Assembly: GCA_029976695.1 (NCBI GenBank)
Contig: JARQTN010000057.1
Coordinates: forward strand, 37,039 to 76,518
Direction: 5' to 3'
DNA from: Lewinellaceae bacterium
Lineage (GTDB): Bacteria; Bacteroidota; Bacteroidia; Chitinophagales; Saprospiraceae
DNA length: 39,480 nucleotides
Made by a program: the position numbers and the translations under genes. A model generated the notes under the pieces. The model did no database searches and was not told where the DNA came from. It saw only the letters and a program-made list of their open reading frames with translations. Positions 32,397-39,480 of this stretch are shown piece after piece; the first letter of the stretch is position 1, and each line of letters opens with the position of its first letter.

Positions 32397-33725
32397 TTAA
32401 TTTTGTTCAACCGTTTTCGTCCATGATCCGCGTTCATCGGGAACTTGCCAGACAGATCCAGAGTTTTCGAGGCTGTTGAACATCGGCATCCAGTCAGCAG
32501 GCCCCTGTGAAAGCGTCAGGATTTCATAGCGCCGGAGCTTCAGGATCGGATCGAGCGGGTCGATCAGGACCGGGCACGCCTCCACACACGCATTGCATGT
32601 TGTACATGCATGGATCTCCTCTTTTGATATGTAGTCGAACAATGACTTTCCATCGTCATATGCTTCAGGCTTCATTTCAGGCTCGGATTTCATTGTCCTG
32701 GCCACTTCCTCGACACGATCCCTGATATCCATGACAATTTTCCGGGGAGAAAGTTTTTTCCCGGTCATGTTGGCCGGACACACATCCGTGCATCTGCCGC
32801 ATTCTGTACAGGTGTAGGCGTCCAGCAGGTTTTTCCAGGAAAGGTCGAAAATATCCTTTGCGCCAAATTCGGGGATCTCCTCCCCCATTTCCTGTTCACC
32901 CTCGGTTGCCAGGCCCATCATCGATTTTACTTCGTTCATGATCTCGGGCATGTTCTCCATTTTCCCCCTCGATTCCACCCTGCTGTAATACACATTCGGG
33001 AATGCAAGGAGGATATGCAGATGCTTGGATGAAGGCAGGTAATTCAGGAATGCGTACACGACAAGGACATGCAGCCACCAGCCAAACCTTTCGACCCCTA
33101 CAAGCCAGTCGGCAGACATGCTGCCAAATACTGCAGGGCCAAAAAAGCCGGATACCGCGAAAGTGCCTGTCTCGTGGTATACATCCGGCCTGAGCTCCTG
33201 TAGTACCGTATCCGCTCCGTTCATGCAGAAGATCCCGATGATCAGGGCAATCTCGCCGATCAGGATCAGGTTTGCATCCAGCTTTGGCCACCAGGTCATT
33301 TCCTGTTTGCGGAACCGGGGGATCTTCAGGAGGTTCCTGCGGGCCAGGAACACAAAAGTCGCAATGAATGCCCCGACCGACAGGAGTTCGATCAGGCTGA
33401 TCACGAACGTGTAGAAGCCGCCCAGGGAACTGGCAAAAAAGCGATGTGTGCCTGAAAATCCATCGACCAGGATCTCGATCAATTCGATTTGCGTAATCAG
33501 GAATGCCAGGTAGATGAAGAGGTGCATGATGGCAGATATCCATCGCCTGAACATCTTTTTCTGACCAAAGGCGATGAGCAGCACACGTTTCCACCGCTCA
33601 CCCTGATGGCCCGAGATCTCCTTTTTCTGGGCAAGGAAGATGTTCCGTCGGATTTGGGAAAACTGGCGAAATGCCCAGTAAATCGCGATGATCGTGACTA
33701 CCGCGAAAATGACCTGTTGGATCAT
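32397..33725 (-). CDS. Membrane (Fe-S)-binding protein with NarI-like and 2x[4Fe-4S] domains
   Basis: A 442-residue protein. The N-terminal ~245 residues hold about five to six membrane segments (for example 2-18, 66-86, 103-127, 152-168, 217-240) with histidines such as H68, H219 and H235 that could bind heme, as in NarI/DsrM-like subunits. The soluble C-terminal part has two ferredoxin motifs: C306, C309, C312, C316 (CTECGRCTDVCP) and C374, C377, C380, C384 (CTTCNACVEACP). It probably moves electrons between a quinone or membrane donor and the HdrB-like protein downstream. Known in Bacteroidota as a conserved pair; the physiological reaction is unclear. Divergent from the phosphoribosyltransferase. 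Confidence 0.9.
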   Translation of the reverse strand: MIQQVIFAVVTIIAIYWAFRQFSQIRRNIFLAQKKEISGHQGERWKRVLLIAFGQKKMFRRWISAIMHLFIYLAFLITQIELIEILVDGFSGTHRFFASSLGGFYTFVISLIELLSVGAFIATFVFLARRNLLKIPRFRKQEMTWWPKLDANLILIGEIALIIGIFCMNGADTVLQELRPDVYHETGTFAVSGFFGPAVFGSMSADWLVGVERFGWWLHVLVVYAFLNYLPSSKHLHILLAFPNVYYSRVESRGKMENMPEIMNEVKSMMGLATEGEQEMGEEIPEFGAKDIFDLSWKNLLDAYTCTECGRCTDVCPANMTGKKLSPRKIVMDIRDRVEEVARTMKSEPEMKPEAYDDGKSLFDYISKEEIHACTTCNACVEACPVLIDPLDPILKLRRYEILTLSQGPADWMPMFNSLENSGSVWQVPDERGSWTKTVEQN

Positions 33726-33809
33726 AAAGCCAAAATTGAATGGAGTATAAAACTAATACAATTTGGTCAATTGATCGAAAAGGCAGAATTTCGCCAAAAA
33801 CCAATTACG

Positions 33810-34322
33810 ATGCAGGAAGATCAACCCATCCAAATCCTTGACAAGAGCCAGATCAAGCGCAAGATCAGGCGCCTGGCCATTCAGATCATGGAACAAAATT
33901 ATGGTGATGAAGAGATCATCCTGGCCGGCATCAACAACAACGGTTATTTCTTTGCAGAACTCCTCCGCAAGGAATTGAAAAAAATATCTGATTCCCAAAT
34001 CAGGCTGACACGGATCACCCTCAATCCGGCCAGGCCGGTAGACAACCCGATCAGTATCGAAATGGATGTCAAGGAGCTCAAAAACAAGACCGTCATTGTC
34101 GTGGATGATGTCGCGAACACGGGCAGGACGCTCTTTTATGCGATCGAACCACTGCTTCAGACACTCCCGCGAAAAGTGGAAATGGCCGTCCTTGTGGACC
34201 GCACGCACAAGGCCTTCCCGCTCCGTGCCGACTATGTGGGGACATCCCTCGCTACGACACTGCAGGAAAATATCATCGTCCACATCCGGGATACGAAAGA
34301 CTGGGGCGTCTACCTCGATTAG
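33810..34322 (+). CDS. Phosphoribosyltransferase family protein (PyrR-like)
   Basis: A 170-residue type I phosphoribosyltransferase. The PRPP-binding loop is VIVVDDVANTGRTLFYA, preceded by a PyrR/Hpt-like core ('EEIILAGINNNGYFFAELLR') and followed by AVLVDRTHKAFPLRADYVG. This is closer to PyrR (UMP-responsive regulator/uracil phosphoribosyltransferase) than to Upp, but Bacteroidota members are not proven regulators. ATG 33810 fits the family length. The frame is open upstream to 33489, but that part runs antisense through the Fe-S gene. Its stop interlocks with the patatin stop. Confidence 0.86.
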   Translation: MQEDQPIQILDKSQIKRKIRRLAIQIMEQNYGDEEIILAGINNNGYFFAELLRKELKKISDSQIRLTRITLNPARPVDNPISIEMDVKELKNKTVIVVDDVANTGRTLFYAIEPLLQTLPRKVEMAVLVDRTHKAFPLRADYVGTSLATTLQENIIVHIRDTKDWGVYLD

Positions 34323-35089
34323 TCCCCGATGGCCGCTTTGATGCGCGGCATCATGCGGATCGTTTCCGAATAGCCGATCTCATACATTTTCTTCATTTGT
34401 GAAAAGTTATACCTGCTATAATGATGGATCTCGGGCGGCTCGATGACTACGTCGCAGTACTTCAGGTCGGGCATGATGTTGTTCAGGACCGACAGGTTGA
34501 AACACCTGTTTGCGACACCCATGATATTGCTGATCTCATCATTGCCTACCCGTGTTTGCGGGACCAGGTTCACGCCCAGGATCACGTCGGCTTTGTCCTG
34601 GAGGATCGATGCGGGCATGTTTTTCACGAGCCCGCCATCCACGAAGAGTTCACCGTCAAGTTCAATAGGCTCAAAAATGATCGGCACCGAGGAGGAAGCG
34701 ACAATAATTTCCCAGAGCGGCCCTTCTGACCGGAACTCTGCGAGGCCTGTATTGAGGTTGGCAATGGCAACGTACAACGACTTTTTCAGCGCCCCGAAAC
34801 TGTTCTCCGGAATGTGCTTTTTTAATTGTTTCATCAGGTGCGTATGCTTGACAAACCCTTTTTTTGGCAATCGGAGGCTCATCATTTTCAGGAAGGTGTT
34901 CTCCCTGGAAAACTCAAGCAATTCTGCAGGGGTGTACCCGTTGGCATACAACACGCCAACGATGGCACCCGCACTTGTGCCGGATATCACGTCCGGGGAA
35001 ATACCGTGTTCTTCCAGTGCCTGAAGCGCGCCCACATGGACCATGCCACGCGTCCCCCCGCCTGAAAGGGCGATACCTACTGTTTTCAT
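34319..35089 (-). CDS. Patatin-like phospholipase
   Basis: A 256-residue lipid acyl hydrolase. The oxyanion motif SGGGTRGMVHVG, nucleophile elbow G37-T38-S39-A40-G41 and catalytic Asp in FVDGGLVKNMP form the patatin Ser-Asp dyad. There is no signal peptide or barrel, so it resembles the small cytoplasmic or peripheral RssA-type proteins. Possible role in phospholipid turnover; the substrate is unknown. Its start is directly after the terminator of the T9SS gene upstream. Confidence 0.92.
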   Translation of the reverse strand: MKTVGIALSGGGTRGMVHVGALQALEEHGISPDVISGTSAGAIVGVLYANGYTPAELLEFSRENTFLKMMSLRLPKKGFVKHTHLMKQLKKHIPENSFGALKKSLYVAIANLNTGLAEFRSEGPLWEIIVASSSVPIIFEPIELDGELFVDGGLVKNMPASILQDKADVILGVNLVPQTRVGNDEISNIMGVANRCFNLSVLNNIMPDLKYCDVVIEPPEIHHYSRYNFSQMKKMYEIGYSETIRMMPRIKAAIGD

Positions 35090-35105
35090 CTGTCATGCAT
35101 TAAAT

Positions 35106-35137
35106 AAAAAAAACCGGCTGCATTTGCTGCAACCGGT
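35106..35137 (-). terminator. Intrinsic terminator of the T9SS copper-site protein gene
   Basis: On the minus strand, a 10-bp stem with one G-T pair (ACCGGTTGCA with TGCAGCCGGT), loop GCAAA, and a run of eight T. It lies 24 nt past the stop codon at 35161. Confidence 0.9.
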
Positions 35138-35160
35138 CAAAAATGAATATTTATTTCGGA

Positions 35161-36861
35161 TTAGTGCTTCACAAAATGTGAAACCCAGACACCTTCGCTG
35201 GTCTCGACACGCATAAAGTACATCCCTGCAGAAAGATCGTCCACCCGCAGCGTATTTCCGATCGGCTGATCTGTCCATCTGACCACCTGCCCGTTCTGGT
35301 TTATGATAGATACCTTCTCCAATGGCAAGTCAGCTGCAAAAGTCAGCTGATCAACAACCGGATTGGGAAACATCGAAATGCGCATCTGGTCAAGTCGCTC
35401 AACAGATGACAGGTTTTCAAAATCCGAATTGTACCGCACCAGGATCTGGTACCCGGAATCATAGGGTGCGTCATTGTCAAACTGGTTTCCGATGCCGGTA
35501 ATATTGTAGGTGCTGCCTATGGAAAGGGCACCCACATTGATATCCGTATCGGAATCGATACGGATGACGAATACATTGCCGTCCCGGCTCGCAAACACAT
35601 TATCCCCTGAACCTCCCGTGCCCTGGATGCTGTCCAGTGTAACGCCCGAGACCATGACCATGGAACCCTCATATTCCTCGGACATTTCCGTAATTTCAAC
35701 AGGGGTAACAAGGGCATTGCCTGTAGAGAGCACCTCGATGTTGTCAGGTATCAGTTCGATCAATCCCCGATACTGGTCAACCTCGCCCCGGACACGCAGT
35801 TCATCCCCTTCGGTAACCGTGTAATCCGAGACAGGATCAAATGAAAAGACATTGATCCCTTCATTCTGCTCATTGATGAGGTAGAAGGAAAGGCCGCCAC
35901 CCTGAAAATTGACGCCATGGACGACTCCGGTGAGTACTGTCGGAACCCCGTCAAATTCGGTGATCACGTTCTCATCCTGGTGCCTTCTGATCTGTCCAAA
36001 GGAAAAAGGTGTATAGCCATCCGGGTCAAAGGCCGCAATCACACCGACCATGCCGACTCCCAGGTGCGGGTCACACTGGTAGTCATAGTACCCTTCGACA
36101 TTGAAGATAAACGGAAACTCCCATGGCCCGGGAGAAGCGACTCCGCTGAAAAATGAAGCCGGGTTGTCCGGATAAGTGCTTTGCTGGCCATTTACATTGT
36201 GTGCGATCGATTCATTATTTACCCAAAGCACGGTTTCACCCTTTTCGACAAGGGCAAAATCGGGAATGAATTTCAGGTTCATGCATGCGATCGTGGCGTC
36301 AGGGCCTCCCGATCCCGTTGAGTTTGCAGCGCCTGGTGTAGCCATCACCTCATTTGATTCGATGATGATGCCGGTTGATGTGAAACTCGCCTGCCAGCTC
36401 TCCGGAAGGCTGTTGTCCAGTTCCAGGGAGATGAGCTCCAGTGACGGTCCGTCCCCGTCTGGTTCAGTGGGCCAGTCGCCGCCGTCGTCATATTCGACCA
36501 TGTCCACCACATTGCCCTGCGGATCGGCGAAAGCGATCAGCTCCCCGCCATTGTTCAGCCCGCCGTCGCTCCACTGGTCAGCCTGGATGCCGAAAACGTT
36601 CATCATGGCTTGTGCATTGACGGCAAAGACGTAGTATTCGCCCGCACCCAACTCGACACCTGAGACCGTGTCCTCCACGCCTGCGGTGAAGTAATATCCA
36701 TCCAGGTCTACGGGTTGCTCACCCGCATTGTAGATCTCGATAAACTCCAGCGAATCCGTGCCCGATTCCGGCGGGTTGTACATGATCTCCGTGATCAGGA
36801 TCTGGGAAAAAGCAGTGAAACAGAAAAAAAGAAGTGAAAGTGAGAGGTAAAGTCTTTTCAT
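35161..36861 (-). CDS. T9SS protein with lamin-tail, plastocyanin-like and OB-fold parts
   Basis: A 566-residue exported protein. Signal peptide 1-19 (FCFTAFSQ). A lamin-tail domain (about 20-160; LITEIMYNPPESG, SLEFIEIYNAG) is next. A cupredoxin domain (about 188-278) carries H221, C263, H266 and M271, with the plastocyanin C-x2-H-x4-M spacing. An OB-fold/DUF5689-like region follows (about 300-480; LTGVVHGVNFQGGGLSFYL, YTVTEGDELRVRGEVDQY). The end is a type A T9SS sorting tail (490-566; ISMFPNPVVDQLTF, GMYFMRVETSEG). It should be secreted and bound to the surface, and bind type 1 copper. Any electron partner is unknown. The start ATG 36861 leads the signal peptide. Confidence 0.88.
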   Translation of the reverse strand: MKRLYLSLSLLFFCFTAFSQILITEIMYNPPESGTDSLEFIEIYNAGEQPVDLDGYYFTAGVEDTVSGVELGAGEYYVFAVNAQAMMNVFGIQADQWSDGGLNNGGELIAFADPQGNVVDMVEYDDGGDWPTEPDGDGPSLELISLELDNSLPESWQASFTSTGIIIESNEVMATPGAANSTGSGGPDATIACMNLKFIPDFALVEKGETVLWVNNESIAHNVNGQQSTYPDNPASFFSGVASPGPWEFPFIFNVEGYYDYQCDPHLGVGMVGVIAAFDPDGYTPFSFGQIRRHQDENVITEFDGVPTVLTGVVHGVNFQGGGLSFYLINEQNEGINVFSFDPVSDYTVTEGDELRVRGEVDQYRGLIELIPDNIEVLSTGNALVTPVEITEMSEEYEGSMVMVSGVTLDSIQGTGGSGDNVFASRDGNVFVIRIDSDTDINVGALSIGSTYNITGIGNQFDNDAPYDSGYQILVRYNSDFENLSSVERLDQMRISMFPNPVVDQLTFAADLPLEKVSIINQNGQVVRWTDQPIGNTLRVDDLSAGMYFMRVETSEGVWVSHFVKH

Positions 36862-36978
36862 GTCTAATTGGATTAATTGAGTCTTTAAAATCAGGTGTTT
36901 TTCAATATGTATGTCTGTAAGGATGAGAAAGTAAGGTTAAGTTACTTTTAATCAGCGGCATCTCAAAGCAGGAAAAAG

Positions 36979-37012
36979 AAAAAGGCAGCATCCGTCAGAA
37001 TACTGCCTTTTT
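36979..37012. terminator. Symmetric terminator between TBDR and T9SS genes
   Basis: AAAAAGGCAG (36979-36988) pairs perfectly with CTGCCTTTTT (37003-37012) across a 14-nt loop. It should end the minus-strand TonB receptor transcript (stop at 37032) and could work in both directions. It makes the two surface-protein genes separate transcription units. Confidence 0.88.
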
Positions 37013-37031
37013 CCTATCATAGAGAACAGGT

Positions 37032-39480
37032 TTAGAACCAGACCTTCACACTGGCATTCCAGGTGCGGCCGAAGCCCCAGATCCCTCTGTTGTCGTAGAA
37101 TTCATTGACCGGTGTCGATGGGTCATCGGCAATGTTCGTCACGGTCTCTGACACATACTCTGTATCCAGCACATTGTTCATGTTGAACCTGACCTGTGCC
37201 CTCGTCCCGCCAAAGTCAAAGCCGTAACTGATCCCGGCATCGACCAATCCATAGGAAGGAAGTTCCACGATTTCAGGGCGAGTATCCTGACTAAAAAATC
37301 TGTCATCATCCACATCGTAGCGGGCAAAGAGGTTATCCGCAAAGTAGTAATCCGCATAGATATTCAAACCACGCACGACCTCGAGGTTTGCACCGATAGC
37401 AAAGGTTGTTTGTGCTGCATCGCCCACTTTCAGACCATCCGCAAAGATTGTGGCGTCGGCAACCGGTGTGTTGTCATCCAGGTTCTGACCCCGTGCAGTA
37501 AAATTGCTCGCATAGACCCAGTTACCCACCGATAACATCCCGTTAAGGGTTAATGCGCGGGAAACACGATAGTTCATTTCAAGCTCAATCCCTTTGTGGT
37601 CCTGGTCAACATTCTCAAACTGGTACAAAATATCCTGGCCCTGGTCATTTTCTGTGGAAACGTCAAACTGCCTATTCCCCCAGACCGTCCAGTACAGGTT
37701 CAGGTTTGCCCTGAAGCTCGCGCTCCGGAAGCCATAACCAAGTTCAAAAGCAGAAACTGTTTGGTTCATTACATCGGGATTGACTTCATTCCGGAAGTTG
37801 ATGAACACATTGTCGAAGAGCGGCTGCTGGCTGTAGATCCCTGCATTGAAAAAGACATTGTGGTACTCATTGATGTTGTAGTTTGCACCACCCTTGATCG
37901 TTCCACCCAGGAAATTCTCCCAGTCAGACTCCCTGGCAGGATCGTTCTCATCGTATACGAAATAGTCGATCCGCTTGAATCCCTGGTTCGATCCGGAGAA
38001 TGCAAGGAAGGCGGAAAGTTGGTCCCCTGTATATTCCAGCTGTGCAAACAGGCCCAACCAATTGACCAAACCGTCATTCCAGTAATTCAACACATTGGCA
38101 TTCTGATCATCCCTGTAACTCCCATCTGCGAAATTGCCGAATACTGCTTCCGATGGCTGAGTCAGGATATTTGTTTGTGCATTGATATTTCCCCTTGAAA
38201 TGTATGCATCTGCACCAAGGAGATTTTCAAGCCGCCTGTAGTGGATCCCTTTGTAGTATCGTCCATCAAATCCTGCGACTAGATTAAACCTGTCACCCAA
38301 TTGCGTTGTGAGTGTTGAAAGGATCCCAAACCAGTTGTGCGAGTTCATGGAAGCCCTGCGCACAAAACCGGAACCCGAATCATCCCTTGAGTCTGTTTCA
38401 TTACCAAAGTTGTCACTCATGATATTACCTGCAGCATCATAGTAAACCCGGCCATCTTCCGTGACGACATAGTTCCCGGTCACAGGGTTCTGGATCTTGG
38501 GATCTCCCCAGCCATCGACAGCTTGTCCCTGGTTGTACCTAACGATGTCGTCAAAACGGACATGCCCGTTCTCATCGTGAATTCCGGAACCGAATCCGCC
38601 GAAAGAATCAAAGACAGACCCAGGAGTGCGAAGCCTGCCCCTTGGACCGGTACCACCGCCCCGGCCAAAGGAGGCATAGACTGAAGTTTTCAGTTCCGTG
38701 CCCGGGCTCAGGGTAAGGTAGTGGTTCAGGAACACTTTCGGCTTGCTGTAGAAATTGCGCCTGAAATTGAATTCCTCCCCATCGAGTTCACCCCAGGTAT
38801 AATTCCACCTGATACCACGATTGATCATCTCAACCTCGTCGGGATTGTCCGGATCCGGAACATAAGTCTGCGCATCGGGGTTGTCCGGATCCCGAAAGGT
38901 CCGCAGGGTGATATTGTCAAATCTTCCCGGGATCAGCCTCTGGTGGTGCCACTGCGGTGCCCCAAGTGCCGTCAACGAGAGCATGTGATTGTCATTGAAC
39001 TGCTTTGTGATCGCTGCGTAGTAAGACCATGCCTTGAATGCCGTGCCTTCCACATACCCGTCACCGGTTGTATGGGTTCCTTGCAATGAAAAGGCCCATC
39101 CGCTTTCGCTGAGCCCTGAATTGTAGGCAAGTGCAGCTTTGAAATAGCCATCATTTCCAACGCCTACAGAAGCGATCGCACCTGATTTCAATTCTGCAGG
39201 GTTTGTGATGATATTGATCGAGCCACCCACAGCAGAGATTGCCAGTTTGCTGGCACCAAGCCCCCTTTGGACCTGCATCGTACTCGTGACATCTGACAAA
39301 CCGGCCCAGTTTGACCAGTAGACCCAACCGTTTTCCATATCGTTTACCGGGATCCCGTTGATCATTACAGCGACATTCCGCTGGTTGAACCCTCGCACGT
39401 TGATCCTTGAATCACCAAAGCCACCACCCTGTTTGGTTACATAAATGGAAGGTGTTTTCCTCAAAATCTCCGGGTACTCC
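37032..39480 (-). CDS. TonB-dependent outer-membrane receptor (5' end cut)
   Basis: The frame is open through the window edge. At least 815 residues are visible. The visible part begins in the plug domain (YPEILRKTPSIYVTKQGGGFG, INVRGFNQRNVAVMINGIPV, LGASKLAISAVGGSINIITN) and continues as a beta-barrel ending NASVKVWF with the C-terminal Phe typical of outer-membrane proteins. The start, signal peptide and any CarboxypepD-like N-terminal domain are outside the window. Substrate unknown. No SusD partner is present downstream, so it is not a SusCD pair. The barrel ends with a terminator at 36979-37012. Confidence 0.95.
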   Translation of the reverse strand, partial: EYPEILRKTPSIYVTKQGGGFGDSRINVRGFNQRNVAVMINGIPVNDMENGWVYWSNWAGLSDVTSTMQVQRGLGASKLAISAVGGSINIITNPAELKSGAIASVGVGNDGYFKAALAYNSGLSESGWAFSLQGTHTTGDGYVEGTAFKAWSYYAAITKQFNDNHMLSLTALGAPQWHHQRLIPGRFDNITLRTFRDPDNPDAQTYVPDPDNPDEVEMINRGIRWNYTWGELDGEEFNFRRNFYSKPKVFLNHYLTLSPGTELKTSVYASFGRGGGTGPRGRLRTPGSVFDSFGGFGSGIHDENGHVRFDDIVRYNQGQAVDGWGDPKIQNPVTGNYVVTEDGRVYYDAAGNIMSDNFGNETDSRDDSGSGFVRRASMNSHNWFGILSTLTTQLGDRFNLVAGFDGRYYKGIHYRRLENLLGADAYISRGNINAQTNILTQPSEAVFGNFADGSYRDDQNANVLNYWNDGLVNWLGLFAQLEYTGDQLSAFLAFSGSNQGFKRIDYFVYDENDPARESDWENFLGGTIKGGANYNINEYHNVFFNAGIYSQQPLFDNVFINFRNEVNPDVMNQTVSAFELGYGFRSASFRANLNLYWTVWGNRQFDVSTENDQGQDILYQFENVDQDHKGIELEMNYRVSRALTLNGMLSVGNWVYASNFTARGQNLDDNTPVADATIFADGLKVGDAAQTTFAIGANLEVVRGLNIYADYYFADNLFARYDVDDDRFFSQDTRPEIVELPSYGLVDAGISYGFDFGGTRAQVRFNMNNVLDTEYVSETVTNIADDPSTPVNEFYDNRGIWGFGRTWNASVKVWF

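Noticed and set aside
33489-33809. Upstream extension of the phosphoribosyltransferase frame
   Set aside because: It overlaps the start of the membrane Fe-S gene on the other strand and adds 107 residues without family similarity; ATG 33810 fits.
37032-39480. SusC-type nutrient receptor
   Set aside because: No SusD gene is next to it and the plug motifs fit a general TonB receptor.

Overview
This window looks like a chromosomal segment of a Bacteroidota bacterium, most likely from the class Saprospiria or a close relative. That lineage call is an inference. The support seen in the sequence is: two large secreted proteins ending in type IX secretion (T9SS) type A sorting domains, a TonB-dependent receptor, several lipoproteins, near absence of Shine-Dalgarno sites, and repeated Bacteroidota-type -7 promoter boxes (TAnnTTTG). 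Gene families typical of the phylum are also present: an exonuclease/GIY-YIG fusion, NamZ/DUF1343, LytS/LytTR pairs and a Mrp variant without CxxC. I saw no tRNA, rRNA, CRISPR array, IS element or prophage.

Layout. 1-6208: 5' end of a secreted protein (-), a WG-repeat lipoprotein, dihydrolipoyl dehydrogenase, HMG-CoA lyase (-), a small membrane protein and a helix-hairpin-helix/beta-rich envelope protein. 6217-11115: NamZ-type muramidase (-), the exonuclease/GIY-YIG nuclease with a UvrC-like four-cysteine site (+), then a leftward mrp-nfu-pyrF cluster. 11209-13945: one reading frame joining complete RibF to a family 2 glycosyltransferase, overlapped by an RluA-type pseudouridine synthase. 14257-17437: a LuxR-type response regulator overlapping a TPR histidine kinase, a tiny orphan T9SS-tail-like protein, and two tandem ~197-bp repeats, each with a conserved ~100-nt block ending in an intrinsic terminator. 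17436-21457: leftward folE-fabD-yqgE-ABC-F cluster. 21671-23481: LytS-type kinase and LytTR regulator. 23522-26927: fructosamine-kinase-like protein and an 840-residue T9SS cargo protein (-). 27183-30635: unknown helical protein, LOG-family protein and a lipoprotein (+). 30632-33725: leftward cluster of an arrestin-like protein, a conserved Bacteroidota protein, an HdrB-like Fe-S protein and a membrane ferredoxin. 33810-35089: a phosphoribosyltransferase (+) and a patatin (-), convergent. 35161-39480: a T9SS protein with a plastocyanin-like copper site and a TonB-dependent receptor cut by the window end (both -).

The strongest candidate for something undescribed is 14257-17437. A two-component pair is followed by an orphan T9SS-tail-like gene and two duplicated putative small RNAs. 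The two terminator stems differ at two base pairs that both remain paired through G-U, and a related hairpin plus CATCTTTAC element also precedes the small protein. Other items worth a second look are the RibF-glycosyltransferase fusion, the plastocyanin site inside a T9SS protein, -7 boxes almost touching start codons, and four copies of an 8-mer in an AT-rich intergenic region.
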